DNA of 64,000 nucleotides, from positions 1-64,000 of the forward strand of contig JACNKX010000058.1 of the NCBI GenBank assembly GCA_014381825.1, given 5' to 3'. This document shows positions 62,333 to 64,000 of the stretch, in pieces (the stretch's first letter is position 1; every line of letters starts with the position of its first letter). The position numbers and the translations under genes were made by a program. Source of the stretch: Planctomycetota bacterium. Lineage in GTDB: Bacteria; Planctomycetota; Planctomycetia; Pirellulales; Pirellulaceae. Under the pieces are notes generated by a model. The model searched no databases, was not told where the DNA came from, and saw nothing but the letters and a program-made list of their open reading frames with translations.

Positions 62333-63192
62333 TCGGAAATCACCATTCGGAACCCAGCAGCACGCGCAAGGACGGCATAGAGCACAATCGCTACAACGGC
62401 TTGGCCGTGCCACACCAGTGAATACATCACTGCGTCACCAACATAATTCCAAGTCATCGCTGGGGCAAAGTTCTTGTTCTCGAGAACGAACGGAGCGATC
62501 AGCCCGAGTGCAATCGGTTCAAACGACGCGACGAAGATCGAGAAGCAACCGACGATTGCAATTCTCCAAGTCGGCCGAAAGACGGCCAGCAATACAGGTG
62601 TGGCGGTCAGACATGGGAAAAATCCGAGCCACGCCCGGATGACCAGAATATCGTGCTCATTGCCGAAGGGGTCGGCGGGCGCAGTCATCGCGGATCGTGC
62701 GACGACACCTGAGACTGCGAATGCCGCCGTCAACGTCAGCAGCGTTCGCAGACTGAGTTGCCGGGCGTGGCCCACAGAAAGCCGGCGGAAATGCGTATCA
62801 AACGTTATCCATGCGCCCGTACACCAACGATGCAGCCCGAAGATGATCAACGGCGCGAGGGTTCCTGTTCCCACGAGTATCGCTCCTGCCGCCAGCGACG
62901 TTCTTCCTTGCGTCGAAATCAAATTGAGCGTCGACAGAGTAAATCCGATTGCTAGTCCCCATGCCATGACGAATGGCATCCGCACTACGAAACTGCCTGG
63001 CCCGTATTTGGCGCACGACACAAGCAAAATGATTTGCATGAGGCAGAAAGTGTGAAGCCAATCTCGAATGCCCAAATAACTCGTTCCCTTGGCATTCATC
63101 CCAATCCAAATTGTTCCTACGAGGAGCAATAGCAACAAGGCGAACGCAATCGTTCGGCGAATCGTCGTGAAGTTCATGCAAAGTATCTTCAA
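62263..63192 (-). CDS. polytopic membrane protein
   Basis: 309 residues (an internal ATG at 63177 would give 304). Seven or eight hydrophobic helices. The middle part ARQLSLRTLLTLTAAFAVSGVVARSA is the recurrent LSLRTLL motif of planctomycete membrane proteins. The C-terminal tail is charged. The last 23 codons overlap the end of the preceding gene on the other strand by 70 bp. Function unknown. Confidence 0.65.
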   Translation of the reverse strand: MKILCMNFTTIRRTIAFALLLLLLVGTIWIGMNAKGTSYLGIRDWLHTFCLMQIILLVSCAKYGPGSFVVRMPFVMAWGLAIGFTLSTLNLISTQGRTSLAAGAILVGTGTLAPLIIFGLHRWCTGAWITFDTHFRRLSVGHARQLSLRTLLTLTAAFAVSGVVARSAMTAPADPFGNEHDILVIRAWLGFFPCLTATPVLLAVFRPTWRIAIVGCFSIFVASFEPIALGLIAPFVLENKNFAPAMTWNYVGDAVMYSLVWHGQAVVAIVLYAVLARAAGFRMVISDQSNDKKPKPSGEPETEAGCVQD

Positions 63193-63363
63193 TGGTCGGT
63201 GGTGGTTTGTCTAGCGATACCAAGCTTCTTCAATTTGAGCCTCTGATCTTCCTGGCCCGATACTCTTCTGACAAGGTTTTCACGAACGGCCGCTCGTAAC
63301 AACCCCGTGATCTGGTATCGTCTTGGTTCATGTTCACCTACATGGTTCACGAGTGGAGTTCAC

Positions 63364-64000
63364 TTGACGCTGCTGATCGGTACCGACGAAGCCGGATACG
63401 GTCCGAACCTTGGACCGCTGTTGATTTCGGCGACAGCATGGCGCATTCCGGATGACGATGAAGGCACGGACCTCTACGAGCGACTGGCTCACTTTGTGCG
63501 AACACAGGTGTCAAGCGATCTTCACGTCCCCATCGCCGACTCGAAGCAACTCTATAAACCCGGCGGCGGGTTGCAGCACCTCGAACGAGGGTTGTTCGCC
63601 GCGTTGTCAGCCTGTAACTCGAACGTTGAAAACTGGCGCGACGCTTGGAAAGTGCTGGCCTCGATCGACGCCGACCAGTTGCAACTCGTGCTTTGGTACG
63701 CCGATTACAACGCGCCGCTGCCAATCGATCTCGACGCCGAACGGCGCCGCTCCGATCGTTCCATATTTGCGAAGGGGCTTCATTCCACAAACGTTTCTCT
63801 CGAACGAGTCCGATCAACCTCAGTGTTTCCCACGCGATTCAACGAACTGGTGGATCGTTATGGGTCGAAGGGCTCGGTCTTGTCGCTTGCAACGCTTGAA
63901 CTCGTGCGCGATGCCTTAGACCAACATGACGACTCGAATGTTTTGATCCAATGCGACAAGCATGGTGGACGGAATCGATATCTCGCCGTTCTTCAAACGG
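63364..64000 (+). CDS. RNase HII-like protein, 5' part (runs off the window)
   Basis: The frame opens at TTG 63364 with GGAG 5 bases upstream and is still open at the window end (212 codons). The start LTLLIGTDEAGYGPNLGPLLISA matches the RNase HII signature around the first catalytic Asp-Glu (DEAGYGP), and IADSKQLYK recalls the conserved DSK stretch. The remainder is longer and more divergent than normal RNase HII, with inserts (residues 70-190), and VLIQCDKHGGRNRYLAVL provides a further acidic motif. This is probably a planctomycete-type RNase H-fold paralogue rather than housekeeping rnhB. Confidence 0.6.
   Translation, partial: MTLLIGTDEAGYGPNLGPLLISATAWRIPDDDEGTDLYERLAHFVRTQVSSDLHVPIADSKQLYKPGGGLQHLERGLFAALSACNSNVENWRDAWKVLASIDADQLQLVLWYADYNAPLPIDLDAERRRSDRSIFAKGLHSTNVSLERVRSTSVFPTRFNELVDRYGSKGSVLSLATLELVRDALDQHDDSNVLIQCDKHGGRNRYLAVLQT

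Noticed and set aside
1-64000. CRISPR array or rRNA operon
   Set aside because: No regularly spaced short repeats and no rRNA-like conserved segments were seen on either strand.

Overview
The window looks like the chromosome of a planctomycete of the Pirellulales type (Rhodopirellula/Pirellula-like). This rests on several lineage hallmarks: a LEDRR-type exported giant protein, ECF sigma factors next to Ser/Thr kinases fused to WD40 repeats, a large PQQ-type dehydrogenase with a planctomycete heme-binding C-terminus, a DUF1549/DUF1553 protein, a SHD1-domain protein and futalosine-pathway menaquinone genes. No rRNA gene, complete tRNA gene or CRISPR array was seen.

Left part (1-13.9 kb) is accessory and partly decayed. 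It holds the 3' half of a tRNA-Val(GAC), a tyrosine recombinase cut off before its last catalytic motifs, the 5' stump of an opposing gene, an N-terminally truncated Toprim primase and a truncated IS110 transposase, which together read as the remains of a tRNA-targeted integrative element. Then come a giant exported protein with a perfect 572-bp internal duplication, a 1353-aa kinase/beta-propeller protein convergent with an ECF sigma factor, a two-gene cassette whose second gene carries a nonsense codon, and an OsmC-family gene with TGA exactly at the peroxidatic Cys position followed by a SECIS-like hairpin.

Middle part (13.9-35 kb) holds an Nramp-type transporter, an M20 peptidase, the PQQ/heme protein, a membrane-anchored glycerophosphodiesterase, mqnB-mqnD, a transglutaminase-like exported protein, DUF1573 and thioredoxin-NHL proteins, and an operon of ECF sigma factor, kinase-FGE-WD40 protein and WD40-SHD1 protein.

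35-39 kb is the conserved ffh-rpsP-trmD-rplS-yraN cluster, closed by a strong hairpin terminator shared with a three-BON-domain protein. 39-50 kb carries a HEAT-like protein, a DUF4430 + DUF6580 pair (possible corrinoid uptake) and a fatty-acid beta-oxidation pair (FadJ-like, thiolase) separated by an inverted repeat.

50-64 kb carries cell-envelope proteins, an EF-hand lipoprotein, a glycosyltransferase and a GT-C-like membrane protein, a nitrilase-family hydrolase, and a divergent Rrf2 regulator / protoglobin / mono-heme cytochrome module with two palindromic operators. A three-domain exported protein, a membrane protein and the start of an RNase HII-like gene complete the window.

Coordinates of starts were chosen from Shine-Dalgarno spacing and domain limits. 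Family names come from recognised motifs, not from database searches.
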